Origin: CAZPMO01 sp964587515
Lineage (GTDB): Bacteria > Pseudomonadota > Alphaproteobacteria > MPNO01
Length of the DNA: 7,803 nt
Direction: 5' to 3'
NCBI GenBank assembly: GCA_964587515.1
Contig: CAZPMO010000211.1
Coordinates: 1 to 7,803, forward strand
The notes below the pieces were generated by a model, which was not told the DNA's origin, searched no databases, and saw only the letters and a list, made by a program, of their open reading frames with translations. The position numbers were made by a program, and so were the translations under genes. This document shows positions 1 to 6,884 of the stretch, one piece after another (position 1 is the stretch's first letter; the number at the start of each line of letters is the position of its first letter).

Positions 1-124
1 TCTCCGGCGGCGCGGCGCGTCGGTTGCGCTGGAGCCCGCCAACCCGGCCCACGAGACCCGCATCTTCGGCCCCGATCAGGTCAAGGTGCAGGGCAAACTC
101 GCCGCCCTGTTCCGCAAATACTAA
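1..124 (+). CDS. lexA: LexA repressor, C-terminal fragment (5' end outside window)
   Basis: The frame starting at base 2 gives 40 codons and then TAA at 122-124, immediately followed by a second in-frame TAA (125-127). The peptide starts LRRRGASVALEPANPAHE and ends GPDQVKVQGKLAALFRKY. This matches the end of alphaproteobacterial LexA, where a stretch like ANPAYETRIFGPDRVRVQGKL precedes the C-terminus. LexA is the SOS repressor: RecA-stimulated self-cleavage uses a Ser-Lys dyad in the peptidase S24 domain. From family knowledge the catalytic lysine should lie just upstream of the LRRRG start, so neither the dyad nor the DNA-binding domain is visible here. The gene converges on comEC with only 9 bases between the stop codons, and no terminator hairpin is visible. 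The identification rests on a short tail, but the match is distinctive. Confidence 0.82.
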   Translation, partial: LRRRGASVALEPANPAHETRIFGPDQVKVQGKLAALFRKY

Positions 125-133
125 TAACGCCGA

Positions 134-2239
134 TCATCGTCGACCCGGCGACCAGAGGCGTCGGCCACGCACGTCCGCGACGCTGAGCACCCGGATGGCG
201 TCGCCGTCCAGCCACAGCGCATGCGCGCCATGACGCCACAGATCGAACCTGTCGATCACCGTTCGGGGTTGCCGGCAGCGCCAGGGTTTGACCGGCACGC
301 TCGAGACCACGGCGGTCGCGATTCCGCAATCCTCGGCCAAGGCGTCGGCGCGGCGCACCAACGCCACCGTGCGCCCATGTGCGCGATAGATGCAGCCGAG
401 CGCGTCGCAGGCCAGCCTGCCGCCGGCGCCATAGCCCTCGCGCGGCCAGGAAAGCGCGGCGGTTTCCCCAGCGCGCCGCAGCCAGATCTCACCCTCGAAC
501 CGCGCAACGCGGCGTGACGACAGGGCCAATGCGCCATCATCGGCCTTGACCGCCATCAGGCGTCCGGAGCCGTCGATCAGCACATCGGGCGGGCGCACAC
601 CGGGAAGAAGCGATAGTCCCGCGACCACCGCGACGAGACCAAAGGCCCGCCAGCGCGTCCGCCACAGACAGAGCCACAACCCACCAATCGTAACCAGACC
701 GATCGCGGCCGGCGGCATCGCGGGTATCTGCTTGACCGCGCCGGGCCAGGACGCGACGGTGCGCGCGGTCTCGATCACCGCGTCGATCCCCCACCCCATG
801 GGCGCAAGGGCCAGCGCTTCGAGCCCGAACGGCATCAGCAGGAATGCGACGATGGCCCACGGCATGATCCAGAACCCGGCCAACGGCACCGCGATGAGGT
901 TGGCGGCAAGGCCATAGAGCGCCAGCCGATTGAAGTGATAGACGGCGAATGGCCCGGTGGCGATGCCGGCGACCAGCGTGGTCAGCACGACGCCCAGCCC
1001 ATAGATCAGAAAACGCCGCGCCAGGCCGCCATCGCCGTGCCATTTGGCGAAACGCGCGCCCATGGATTCATAGACCGCGATCAGCGCCACCACCGCCGCG
1101 AAAGAAAGCTGGAAGCTCGCGCTCAACAGGCTTTCGGGCGCGATCAGGAGAACCAGCGCCGCGGCCAAGGCCACCAGACGCATGGACAGCGCGGTGCGGT
1201 CCAGCGTCACCGCCAACAACACCACCGCCAGCATGATGAAGGCCCGTTGGGTCGGCACCGTCGCGCCGGAAATCAGCAAATAGCAGAAAGCCCCCATCAG
1301 CGCGCCCATGGCCGCCCATATCTTCACCGGCCGGCGCAGCACCAGCGGCTCGATCGCGGAAAAGACAAGGCGCAACGCGAAAAACAGAATGCCCGCGACC
1401 AGCCCCACATGCAGCCCGGAAATCGCCAGCAGATGAGCGAGGCCGGCGTCGCGCATCGCGCCCAGCACCTCGTCCGGGATGGCGCCCCGCTCGCCGGTCA
1501 TCAGCGCCGCCGCGACGGCGCCGGTGGGCGCGTCGAGGCTCGAAATAATCCGCGCCGTGATGGAATGGCGCAGCCGCGCGAGGATGGAATGGCGCAGCCG
1601 CGCGAGCGCGAGCGACCAGGAACTGCCGCCACCGGCGGGATCGACGATGCGCACGCGCGAGACCGCGAAACCGACGGCGCCGAGCCGTTGAAAATAGGCC
1701 AGACGCGCGAAATCGAACGCGCCGGGCGATGCGGGCGACGGCGGCGGCATCAGGATCGCGCGCACGGACACCATATTCCCGGGACGCAATTCCGTCGGCG
1801 CGGCGCGAAGCTTGACGCGCACCCGTTCGGGCGTTCGGTCCGGCGCGAGCCGCCCGATGACGGGTCGTTCGAGCACCAGCCGCCGGCCGCCATCGGCGAC
1901 GCGGCGGACCGAAACCACGCGCCCTTCGACGGAAACCGGCCCAAGGCGTTTTTCCAACACCGGCGCGGCCACCGAAACCGCCCGCAATTGCGCCGCCGCG
2001 AACCCGGTTGCAATCGCGAGCACCGCGATCGCGGGGAGGAACAGGCGATAGGACCAGACCCGCGTTATGGCGAGGAGTACACAGGCGGCAACGCCGATAG
2101 CGATGCCCGACCAGCGGGGCGGCTCGACCGGCAACATGAAATAGATCACAATGCCGGCGCCGAGGCAGACGGGCAGCCACAGGACCCAGCGTCTCCGCTC
2201 CGCCGCGAGGATTTCCCCGATGCCACCAACCCGGGCCAT
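134..2239 (-). CDS. comEC: ComEC/Rec2-family DNA-uptake channel protein
   Basis: This is a 701-residue integral membrane protein. ComEC forms the inner-membrane channel that carries single-stranded DNA into the cytoplasm during transformation. The N-terminus has hydrophobic segments at about 19-36, 43-60 and 66-84, followed by a soluble OB-like region (about 95-200). The Competence domain (about 235-530) starts with the family signature around 247-283: GERGAIPDEVLGAMRDAGLA, then HLLAISGLHVGLVAG. Several more hydrophobic helices follow. The C-terminal soluble part (about 550-701) has no HxHxDH zinc motif, so the metallo-beta-lactamase nuclease domain of Bacillus-type ComEC is absent. It carries Cys611, Cys616, Cys638 and Cys655, a pattern I recall from alphaproteobacterial homologues. 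The ATG at 2237-2239 has a GGGGAG ribosome-binding site 9 bases upstream. Residues 212-227 are a perfect tandem duplication. The gene is divergent from gltX. Natural competence of this organism cannot be inferred from this gene alone. Confidence 0.92.
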   Translation of the reverse strand: MARVGGIGEILAAERRRWVLWLPVCLGAGIVIYFMLPVEPPRWSGIAIGVAACVLLAITRVWSYRLFLPAIAVLAIATGFAAAQLRAVSVAAPVLEKRLGPVSVEGRVVSVRRVADGGRRLVLERPVIGRLAPDRTPERVRVKLRAAPTELRPGNMVSVRAILMPPPSPASPGAFDFARLAYFQRLGAVGFAVSRVRIVDPAGGGSSWSLALARLRHSILARLRHSITARIISSLDAPTGAVAAALMTGERGAIPDEVLGAMRDAGLAHLLAISGLHVGLVAGILFFALRLVFSAIEPLVLRRPVKIWAAMGALMGAFCYLLISGATVPTQRAFIMLAVVLLAVTLDRTALSMRLVALAAALVLLIAPESLLSASFQLSFAAVVALIAVYESMGARFAKWHGDGGLARRFLIYGLGVVLTTLVAGIATGPFAVYHFNRLALYGLAANLIAVPLAGFWIMPWAIVAFLLMPFGLEALALAPMGWGIDAVIETARTVASWPGAVKQIPAMPPAAIGLVTIGGLWLCLWRTRWRAFGLVAVVAGLSLLPGVRPPDVLIDGSGRLMAVKADDGALALSSRRVARFEGEIWLRRAGETAALSWPREGYGAGGRLACDALGCIYRAHGRTVALVRRADALAEDCGIATAVVSSVPVKPWRCRQPRTVIDRFDLWRHGAHALWLDGDAIRVLSVADVRGRRLWSPGRR
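1559..1606. repeat. 24-bp perfect tandem duplication within comEC
   Basis: Bases 1559-1582 and 1583-1606 are identical 24-mers that abut exactly. On the coding strand each copy encodes the octapeptide LARLRHSI, giving residues 212-219 and 220-227. The duplication is a multiple of three and keeps the frame. It lies in the linker between the N-terminal soluble region and the Competence domain. It probably arose by slippage or unequal exchange, but a short-read assembly error is also possible because the scaffold has another assembly problem. Confidence 0.95.
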
Positions 2240-2378
2240 ACGCCCTGTCTCCCCTTGATCGCACCGTTAATGCGAACCCAGGACCTTAACCTGACACGCG
2301 CCTACTTTCATCATCCGAAGTGTGCTAAACAGCCGCCCGTTTCCGCCGCTTCACCCTGTTCACGACATTCGGGATACC
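2240..2378. promoter_or_regulatory. Divergent intergenic region between comEC and gltX
   Basis: These 139 bases separate two divergent genes, so they should hold promoters for both. On the plus strand TGTGCTAAAC at 2321-2330 resembles an extended -10 element for gltX, but no convincing -35 hexamer sits 16-18 bases upstream; CTGACA at 2291-2296 is too far away. On the minus strand the comEC ribosome-binding site (read AAGGGGAG) lies at about 2249-2256. No alphaproteobacterial LexA box (GAAC or GTTC repeated at 7-base spacing) was found, so SOS control is not supported. The promoter assignment is inference. Confidence 0.35.
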
Positions 2379-3779
2379 ATGTCGGTCGTTGTCCGCTTCG
2401 CACCCTCGCCCACGGGCTTCCTGCATATCGGAGGCGCGCGGACGGCGCTGTTCAACTGGCTGTTCGCCCGCCATCACGGCGGCAAATTCCTGCTGCGCGT
2501 CGAAGATACCGACCGCAAGCGCTCGACCGACGACGCGATCAAGGCGATCTTCGACGGTCTCGGCTGGCTTGCCCTCGACTGGGACGAAGAACCGGTCTTT
2601 CAATCGCGCAACCTCGACCGCCACGCCGAGATTGCCCGCGAATTGCTGGCGGCCGGCAAGGCGTATCATTGCTATTGCACCCCGGAAGAACTCGCCGAAA
2701 TGCGCGATCGCGCCCGCGCCGAGGGCCGCTCCATGCTCTATGACGGGCGTTGGCGCGACCGTGATCCGTCGGAGGCGCCGCCCGATATTCCCCCCGTGGT
2801 CCGCTTCAAGGCGCCGCGCGAGGGCGAAACGGTCATCGCCGACGCCGTGCAGGGCGAAATCAACGTCGCCAACGCCCAGCTCGACGACATGGTGCTGCTG
2901 CGGGCCGACGGGACGCCCACATACATGCTGTCGGTGGTGGTCGACGACCATGATATGGGAATCACCCACGCCATACGCGGCGACGACCATCTGACAAACG
3001 CCTTTCGCCAGACCCAGCTGTTCCGCGCCCTCGGCTGGACGCCCCCCGAATACGCCCATATCCCGCTGATACACGGCGCCGACGGCGCCAAGCTTTCCAA
3101 GCGGCACGGCGCGCTCGGGGTCGATGCCTATCGCGATATGGGTTTCCTGCCGGAAAGCGTTTTCAACTATCTGTTGCGGCTGGGCTGGAGCCACGGCGAC
3201 GACGAGATCATCGGCCGCGACCAGGCCGTCGCGTGGTTTGATCTGCCGTCGATCGGCCGGTCGCCGGCCCGCTTCGACATGGAAAGGCTGACCAGCCTGA
3301 ACGCCCATTATCTGCGCGAGGCCGACGACAACCGCCTGCTCGACCTGATCCGGCCGGCGCTGGAGGAAACGCTGGGCGACGCGCTCGGAGAGGATGCGGC
3401 GGCGCGCGTCACAACCGGTCTGCCGGGAATTAAATCTCGTGCGAAGACCATACCGGAACTCGCTGAAAACGCTGCATTATATGCCTTGAGCAGACCCGTT
3501 TCGATAAACGAAAAGGCCGCGAAATTACTCGACGGAGACGCCCGCAAACTACTCGTCGGACTGCGCGCCGAACTTGCCCGGATCAGCTCATGGGACGAGG
3601 CCCAAATCGAAACGGCGGTGCGGGGCTTCGCCGACGCATCCGGCGTCAAGCTTGGCCAGGTCGCCCAACCCCTGCGCGCCTCCTTGGCTGGCAGCACCGT
3701 ATCGCCGGGAATCTTCGAAGTCGCTTATGCGCTCGGCCAGGAGGAAACGCTTGGCCGGCTCGACGATGTCGCTGGTTAA
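2379..3779 (+). CDS. gltX: Glutamyl-tRNA synthetase (class I aminoacyl-tRNA synthetase)
   Basis: This 466-residue cytoplasmic enzyme attaches glutamate to tRNA-Glu using ATP. The N-terminal Rossmann catalytic domain starts VVRFAPSPTGFLHIGGARTA with the HIGH-type motif HIGG at 16-19. The KMSKS-type loop is KLSKR at 238-242 (context GADGAKLSKRHGA). From about 300 to the end is the alpha-helical anticodon-binding region. Length is typical of bacterial GluRS (about 465-480). The ATG at 2379 is chosen because the protein then begins a few residues before the conserved RFAPSPTG; a GTG at 2322 would add 19 unconserved residues. Only a weak GGGA lies upstream. Cys98 and Cys100 of the E. coli zinc site are present, but the equivalents of Cys125 and His127 are Trp125 and Asp127, so zinc binding is unlikely. 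Alphaproteobacteria often carry two GluRS paralogues and may charge tRNA-Gln for GatCAB; which type this is cannot be decided here. gltA follows 103 bases downstream. Confidence 0.96.
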   Translation: MSVVVRFAPSPTGFLHIGGARTALFNWLFARHHGGKFLLRVEDTDRKRSTDDAIKAIFDGLGWLALDWDEEPVFQSRNLDRHAEIARELLAAGKAYHCYCTPEELAEMRDRARAEGRSMLYDGRWRDRDPSEAPPDIPPVVRFKAPREGETVIADAVQGEINVANAQLDDMVLLRADGTPTYMLSVVVDDHDMGITHAIRGDDHLTNAFRQTQLFRALGWTPPEYAHIPLIHGADGAKLSKRHGALGVDAYRDMGFLPESVFNYLLRLGWSHGDDEIIGRDQAVAWFDLPSIGRSPARFDMERLTSLNAHYLREADDNRLLDLIRPALEETLGDALGEDAAARVTTGLPGIKSRAKTIPELAENAALYALSRPVSINEKAAKLLDGDARKLLVGLRAELARISSWDEAQIETAVRGFADASGVKLGQVAQPLRASLAGSTVSPGIFEVAYALGQEETLGRLDDVAG

Positions 3780-3882
3780 CAGGCGGCGCGCCGCGAAGTT
3801 TGATTCCGGGCCGCGAAACCGTTAGTTTCCGACCAAGCTCGAGACCGGGGAACGACCTGTCCTCGATATAAGGGATTCCAGA
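3780..3882 (+). promoter_or_regulatory. gltX-gltA intergenic leader with possible gltA promoter and ribosome-binding site
   Basis: The 103-base spacer is long enough for a separate gltA promoter. TTGATT at 3800-3805 and TAGTTT at 3823-3828 are separated by 17 bases and fit a weak sigma-70-type promoter. AAGGGA at 3870-3875, 7 bases before the gltA ATG, is a good Shine-Dalgarno sequence. A perfect 10-base GC palindrome lies at 3784-3793 just after the gltX stop; it has no loop and no T-run, so it is not a standard intrinsic terminator. The promoter call is inference; the Shine-Dalgarno is seen directly. Confidence 0.35.
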
Positions 3883-5211
3883 ATGAGCCAAGACTCTTCC
3901 TCTGCGGCGACACCGCCGAAAGACAGCATGTATCTGACCGATAACGCGACCGGGGAGCAGGTCACGCTGCCCGTGATCAGCGGCTCCGTCGGCCCCAAGG
4001 TTATCGACGTCCGCCGCCTGTACGGCGACACCGGTTATTTCACCTACGATCCCGGTTTCACTTCCACCGGAAGCTGCGAATCCAAAATTACGTTTATTGA
4101 TGGCGATAACGGTGTCCTGCTCTATCGCGGCTATCCCATCGAGCAACTCGCGAAGAGCAGCGATTTCATGGAGGTGTGCTACCTCCTGCTGTTCGGCGAA
4201 CTGCCGACCGACGACCAGAAAAGCAATTTCGTGCACGACATCACCTATCACACGATGGTGCACGAGCAGATGCACAAGTTCATCGAGGGCTTTCGGCGCG
4301 ACGCGCACCCGATGGCCATCATGTGCGGCGTGGTTGGCGCGCTGTCGGCGTTCTATCACGACAGCACGGATATTTCGGACGCCCATCAGCGCATGGTGGC
4401 TTCCTATCGCCTGATCGCGAAAATGCCGACCCTGGCCGCCTGGGCGTTCAAATATTCCCAGGGCCAGCCCTTCATGTATCCGCGCAACGACCAGTCCTAC
4501 GCCGAGGATCTGGTGTATATGATGTTCGCCACGCCGTGCGAGGACTATGAAGTCAGCCCGGTGGTGGCGCGCGCTATGGACCGAATCCTGATCCTGCATG
4601 CCGACCATGAGCAAAACGCGTCGACATCGACGGTGCGGCTCGCGGGTTCGAGCGGCGCCAACCCGTTCGCCTGCATCGCGGCCGGCATCGCGAGCCTGTG
4701 GGGTCCCGCCCATGGCGGCGCCAACGAAGCCGTGCTCGCCATGCTCAACGAGATCGGCAGTTCCAACCGCATCCCGGAATATATCGAGAAGGCGAAAAAC
4801 GCCGACGATCCGTTCCGGCTGATGGGCTTCGGACACCGGGTCTACAAGAATTTCGATCCGCGCGCGACGCTGATGCGCGAGACCTGCCATGAAATCCTCG
4901 ACGAACTCGGCATCAAGGACGAGCCGTTGCTCGAACTCGCCATGGAGCTGGAACGCATCGCGCTGGAAGACGAGTATTTCGTCGAGCGAAAGCTCTATCC
5001 CAATGTCGATTTCTATTCCGGCATTATCTTCCGGGCGATCGGCATTCCGGTCAGCATGTTCACGGTGATTTTCGTGGTTGCCCGCACTGTCGGCTGGATC
5101 GCGCAGTGGAACGAGATGATCGAGGATCCGAACCAGAAGATCGGGCGACCCCGCCAACTCTATACCGGACCCAACAAGCGCGATTTTGTTCCGATCGACA
5201 AGCGGGGCTGA
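3883..5211 (+). CDS. gltA: Type II citrate synthase
   Basis: This 442-residue enzyme condenses acetyl-CoA with oxaloacetate to citrate, the entry step of the TCA cycle. All key residues of the family are visible. His239 lies in LHADHEQNASTSTVR, His277 in WGPAHGGANEAV, His318 in GFGHRVYKNFDPRA and Asp376 in YPNVDFYSGI; His277, His318 and Asp376 correspond to E. coli His264, His305 and Asp362. The long N-terminal extension before the catalytic core (about residues 1-60, including KVIDVRRLYGDTGYFTYDPG) marks the hexameric, NADH-sensitive type II class found in Gram-negative bacteria; allosteric behaviour is inferred from class. The ATG at 3883 has a strong AAGGGA ribosome-binding site. The gene lies downstream of gltX on the same strand and converges on gloA with 18 bases between the stop codons. 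Nothing in it is odd. Confidence 0.97.
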   Translation: MSQDSSSAATPPKDSMYLTDNATGEQVTLPVISGSVGPKVIDVRRLYGDTGYFTYDPGFTSTGSCESKITFIDGDNGVLLYRGYPIEQLAKSSDFMEVCYLLLFGELPTDDQKSNFVHDITYHTMVHEQMHKFIEGFRRDAHPMAIMCGVVGALSAFYHDSTDISDAHQRMVASYRLIAKMPTLAAWAFKYSQGQPFMYPRNDQSYAEDLVYMMFATPCEDYEVSPVVARAMDRILILHADHEQNASTSTVRLAGSSGANPFACIAAGIASLWGPAHGGANEAVLAMLNEIGSSNRIPEYIEKAKNADDPFRLMGFGHRVYKNFDPRATLMRETCHEILDELGIKDEPLLELAMELERIALEDEYFVERKLYPNVDFYSGIIFRAIGIPVSMFTVIFVVARTVGWIAQWNEMIEDPNQKIGRPRQLYTGPNKRDFVPIDKRG

Positions 5212-5229
5212 AAATAGGCGCGGCTGAAA

Positions 5230-5649
5230 TTAATCGCGCTGGATCAGCTCGATCTTGTAACCGTCCGGATCCTCGATAAACGCGATATCGCGCGAACCGC
5301 CGCCGAATTTCATAGGACCCGGCGGGCGCGGGATGCTGACGCCTTCCTTGGCCAGCGCCTCGCAGGTCTTGTAGACGTCCGGCACCGCCACGGCGAGGTG
5401 ACCGAAGGCCGAGCCAAGCTCATAAGCCTCTTCCTGATCCCAGTTATAGGTCAGTTCAAGCACGGTGCTGCTGTCCTCGTCGCCATTGCCGAGGAAGGTA
5501 TTGGTGAATTTTCCGTCGGGAAATTCCTTCTGGCGAAGCAACTTCATGCCCAGATGGCGCGTGTAAAAATCAACCGATTTATCGACATCCATGACCCTGA
5601 GCATGGTGTGCAGATAACGGTAATTCTCCGTGCCCGTTGTATCGCTCAT
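5230..5649 (-). CDS. gloA: Lactoylglutathione lyase (glyoxalase I)
   Basis: This 139-residue VOC-fold enzyme isomerises the hemithioacetal of methylglyoxal and glutathione to S-lactoylglutathione, the first step of glutathione-dependent methylglyoxal detoxification. Two beta-alpha-beta-beta-beta modules are visible. The expected metal ligands are His14 (YLHTMLRV), Glu65 (TVLELTYNW), His84 (FGHLAVAV) and Glu134 (YKIELIQ). Their spacing (51, 19, 50) is close to E. coli GlxI (51, 18, 48). The short form, lacking the extra inserts of the human enzyme, suggests the Ni/Co-dependent class. The conserved EDPDGYKIELI end is intact. The ATG at 5647-5649 overlaps the lpxB stop as ATGA, and GGGAG in the end of lpxB lies 7 bases upstream, so it is probably translationally coupled as the last gene of the lpxI-lpxB-gloA operon. 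A different VOC lyase is possible but less likely. Confidence 0.94.
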   Translation of the reverse strand: MSDTTGTENYRYLHTMLRVMDVDKSVDFYTRHLGMKLLRQKEFPDGKFTNTFLGNGDEDSSTVLELTYNWDQEEAYELGSAFGHLAVAVPDVYKTCEALAKEGVSIPRPPGPMKFGGGSRDIAFIEDPDGYKIELIQRD

Positions 5650-6884
5650 GCCTTTGCTCCCACTTCCCTGTTTTCGTTTAATTCCATATCCCCGGCATCT
5701 CCGCGCATGATGCGCAGCACCATTTCGGCGGCCCGGTCGCTCGGTGACGCGCCGTCCGGACGCAGCATCTCCAGCGCTTCGCGGCCCGCGTCGAGTTGCG
5801 CCCGCCGCGCTTCTCCGTCATCCAGAAGACGGGCAGCTTCATCGGCGATCCGGTCGGCGCGGCAGTCCTTCAACAACAACTCGGGGACCGCGAGGCGGTC
5901 CAGCAGCAGATTAATCAGACAGACATAGTCGACCCGAACCATCCGGTTGACAAGGGCTCCGGTGAGCGGGTTCAGCCGATAGCCGATCACCATGGGGACG
6001 CCGGCAAGCGCGAGATCAAGCGCCACCGTGCCGGAAGCGGCGATGGCCACGTCGCAGGCCGCCATCGCGTCATAGCGCTCCTGATCGCCGCGCGCCAACA
6101 CCGGGTTGCCCGGCCAGTCCGCGCAGGCCCCGGCGATACGTTCCTCGAGACCCTGCGCCACCGGAATGACGACGCGCAACCCCGGCCGTTCGGCGGCAAG
6201 CCGCCTGACCGCATCACCGAATATGGGGTGCAACCGGCTGATCTCGCCGCCACGACTGCCCAGCAGGACGCCGATCACCGGCCCGTCGCCGTCGAGCCCG
6301 TGACGGGCGCGAAACCCCGGCCCATCGGCCGACGCCGCGCGGGTTTCGAGACAAGGATGGCCGACAAAGGTGCACGGCAGCCCGACGCGCTCGAAATAAG
6401 GCGGCTCGAACGGAAGCAGGGCAAGAAGATGCTGGATATGGCGGGCATATTTGCGCGCCCGGCCCGGCCGCCAAGCCCAGACCGTGGGCGCCACGTAATG
6501 CACCAGCGGCGCCTCAAAACCTTTAAGGCGCCGCCACACCCCGAAACAGAAGGCAGGCGCGTCGATCGAAACCACCACGTCCGGGCGCAGGCGCTTTATG
6601 TCCGTCGCGGTCTCCGACATGCGCCGCACGATCGCGGCAAGCCGTGGCAAAATTTCGAATATTCCCATCACAGATAACTCCGCGATCGGGAACAGGCTCG
6701 ACAGCCCCGCCGCTGTCATCGCCTCGCCGCCGAGCCCGGCGAAATGGACATCATCACCGGCGCGGCGTTTCAACGCGGCCATCAATCGTGCGCCAATTGC
6801 GTCGCCGGAGGGTTCGCCCGCGATCAAATAGACGAGCGGCGAGGCGCGATCCGGCGTCGCATTGGTCTCGGGCGACCCGTTCAC
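5646..6884 (-). CDS. lpxB: Lipid-A-disaccharide synthase
   Basis: This 412-residue peripheral inner-membrane glycosyltransferase (GT19) condenses UDP-2,3-diacylglucosamine with lipid X to give the tetra-acyl lipid A disaccharide 1-phosphate and UDP. Family motifs in order are LIAGEPSGDAIGARL (20-34), FAGLGGEAM (48-56), ELSVMGIFEILPRL (69-82), VSIDAPAFCFG (105-115), HYVAPTVWAWRPGR (129-142), LLPFEPPYFERVGLPCTFVG (156-175), LLGSRGGEI (207-215), ASGTVALDLALAGVPMVIGY (283-302) and LINLLLDRLAVPELL (323-337). E. coli LpxB is 382 residues; the extra length is at both ends. The start is GTG (6882-6884), which overlaps the lpxI stop as GTGA; no other start codon occurs before the conserved LVYLIAGEPSGD region. 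Its substrate lipid X is the product of LpxI, encoded immediately upstream, and gloA is coupled downstream. Confidence 0.96.
   Translation of the reverse strand: MNGSPETNATPDRASPLVYLIAGEPSGDAIGARLMAALKRRAGDDVHFAGLGGEAMTAAGLSSLFPIAELSVMGIFEILPRLAAIVRRMSETATDIKRLRPDVVVSIDAPAFCFGVWRRLKGFEAPLVHYVAPTVWAWRPGRARKYARHIQHLLALLPFEPPYFERVGLPCTFVGHPCLETRAASADGPGFRARHGLDGDGPVIGVLLGSRGGEISRLHPIFGDAVRRLAAERPGLRVVIPVAQGLEERIAGACADWPGNPVLARGDQERYDAMAACDVAIAASGTVALDLALAGVPMVIGYRLNPLTGALVNRMVRVDYVCLINLLLDRLAVPELLLKDCRADRIADEAARLLDDGEARRAQLDAGREALEMLRPDGASPSDRAAEMVLRIMRGDAGDMELNENREVGAKA

Noticed and set aside
1068..2264. Minus-strand open frame of 398 codons overlapping comEC in another frame
   Set aside because: It is low-complexity, Arg/Ala/Gly-rich sequence with no recognisable domain, whereas the comEC frame has strong family signatures and a good ribosome-binding site.
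2322..2378. Upstream GTG start that would extend GltX by 19 residues
   Set aside because: The added residues are not conserved, and the ATG at 2379 places the start just before RFAPSPTG as in the family. The GTG also lies within the promoter-like TGTGCTAAAC.
2240..2378. LexA-controlled (SOS) promoter for comEC or gltX, given the nearby lexA
   Set aside because: No GAAC-N7-GAAC or GTTC-N7-GTTC box could be found in the intergenic region.
935..2743. Long plus-strand open frame of 602 codons opposite comEC and running into gltX
   Set aside because: It is antisense to a clear ComEC and overlaps GltX in another frame. Its composition (Arg, Gln, His, Pro rich) is typical of shadow frames in high-GC DNA.
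3784..3793. 10-base GC palindrome after gltX as a terminator
   Set aside because: There is no loop and no following T-run; a perfect palindrome of this kind is common in high-GC DNA.
3646..5157. Minus-strand open frame of 503 codons opposite gltA
   Set aside because: It is the antisense frame of a fully conserved citrate synthase and shows no family motif of its own.
5218..5239. Inverted repeat GCGCG/CGCGC between gltA and gloA as a shared terminator
   Set aside because: The stem is only 5 bp, the loop is 12 bases and there is no clear T-run on either strand.
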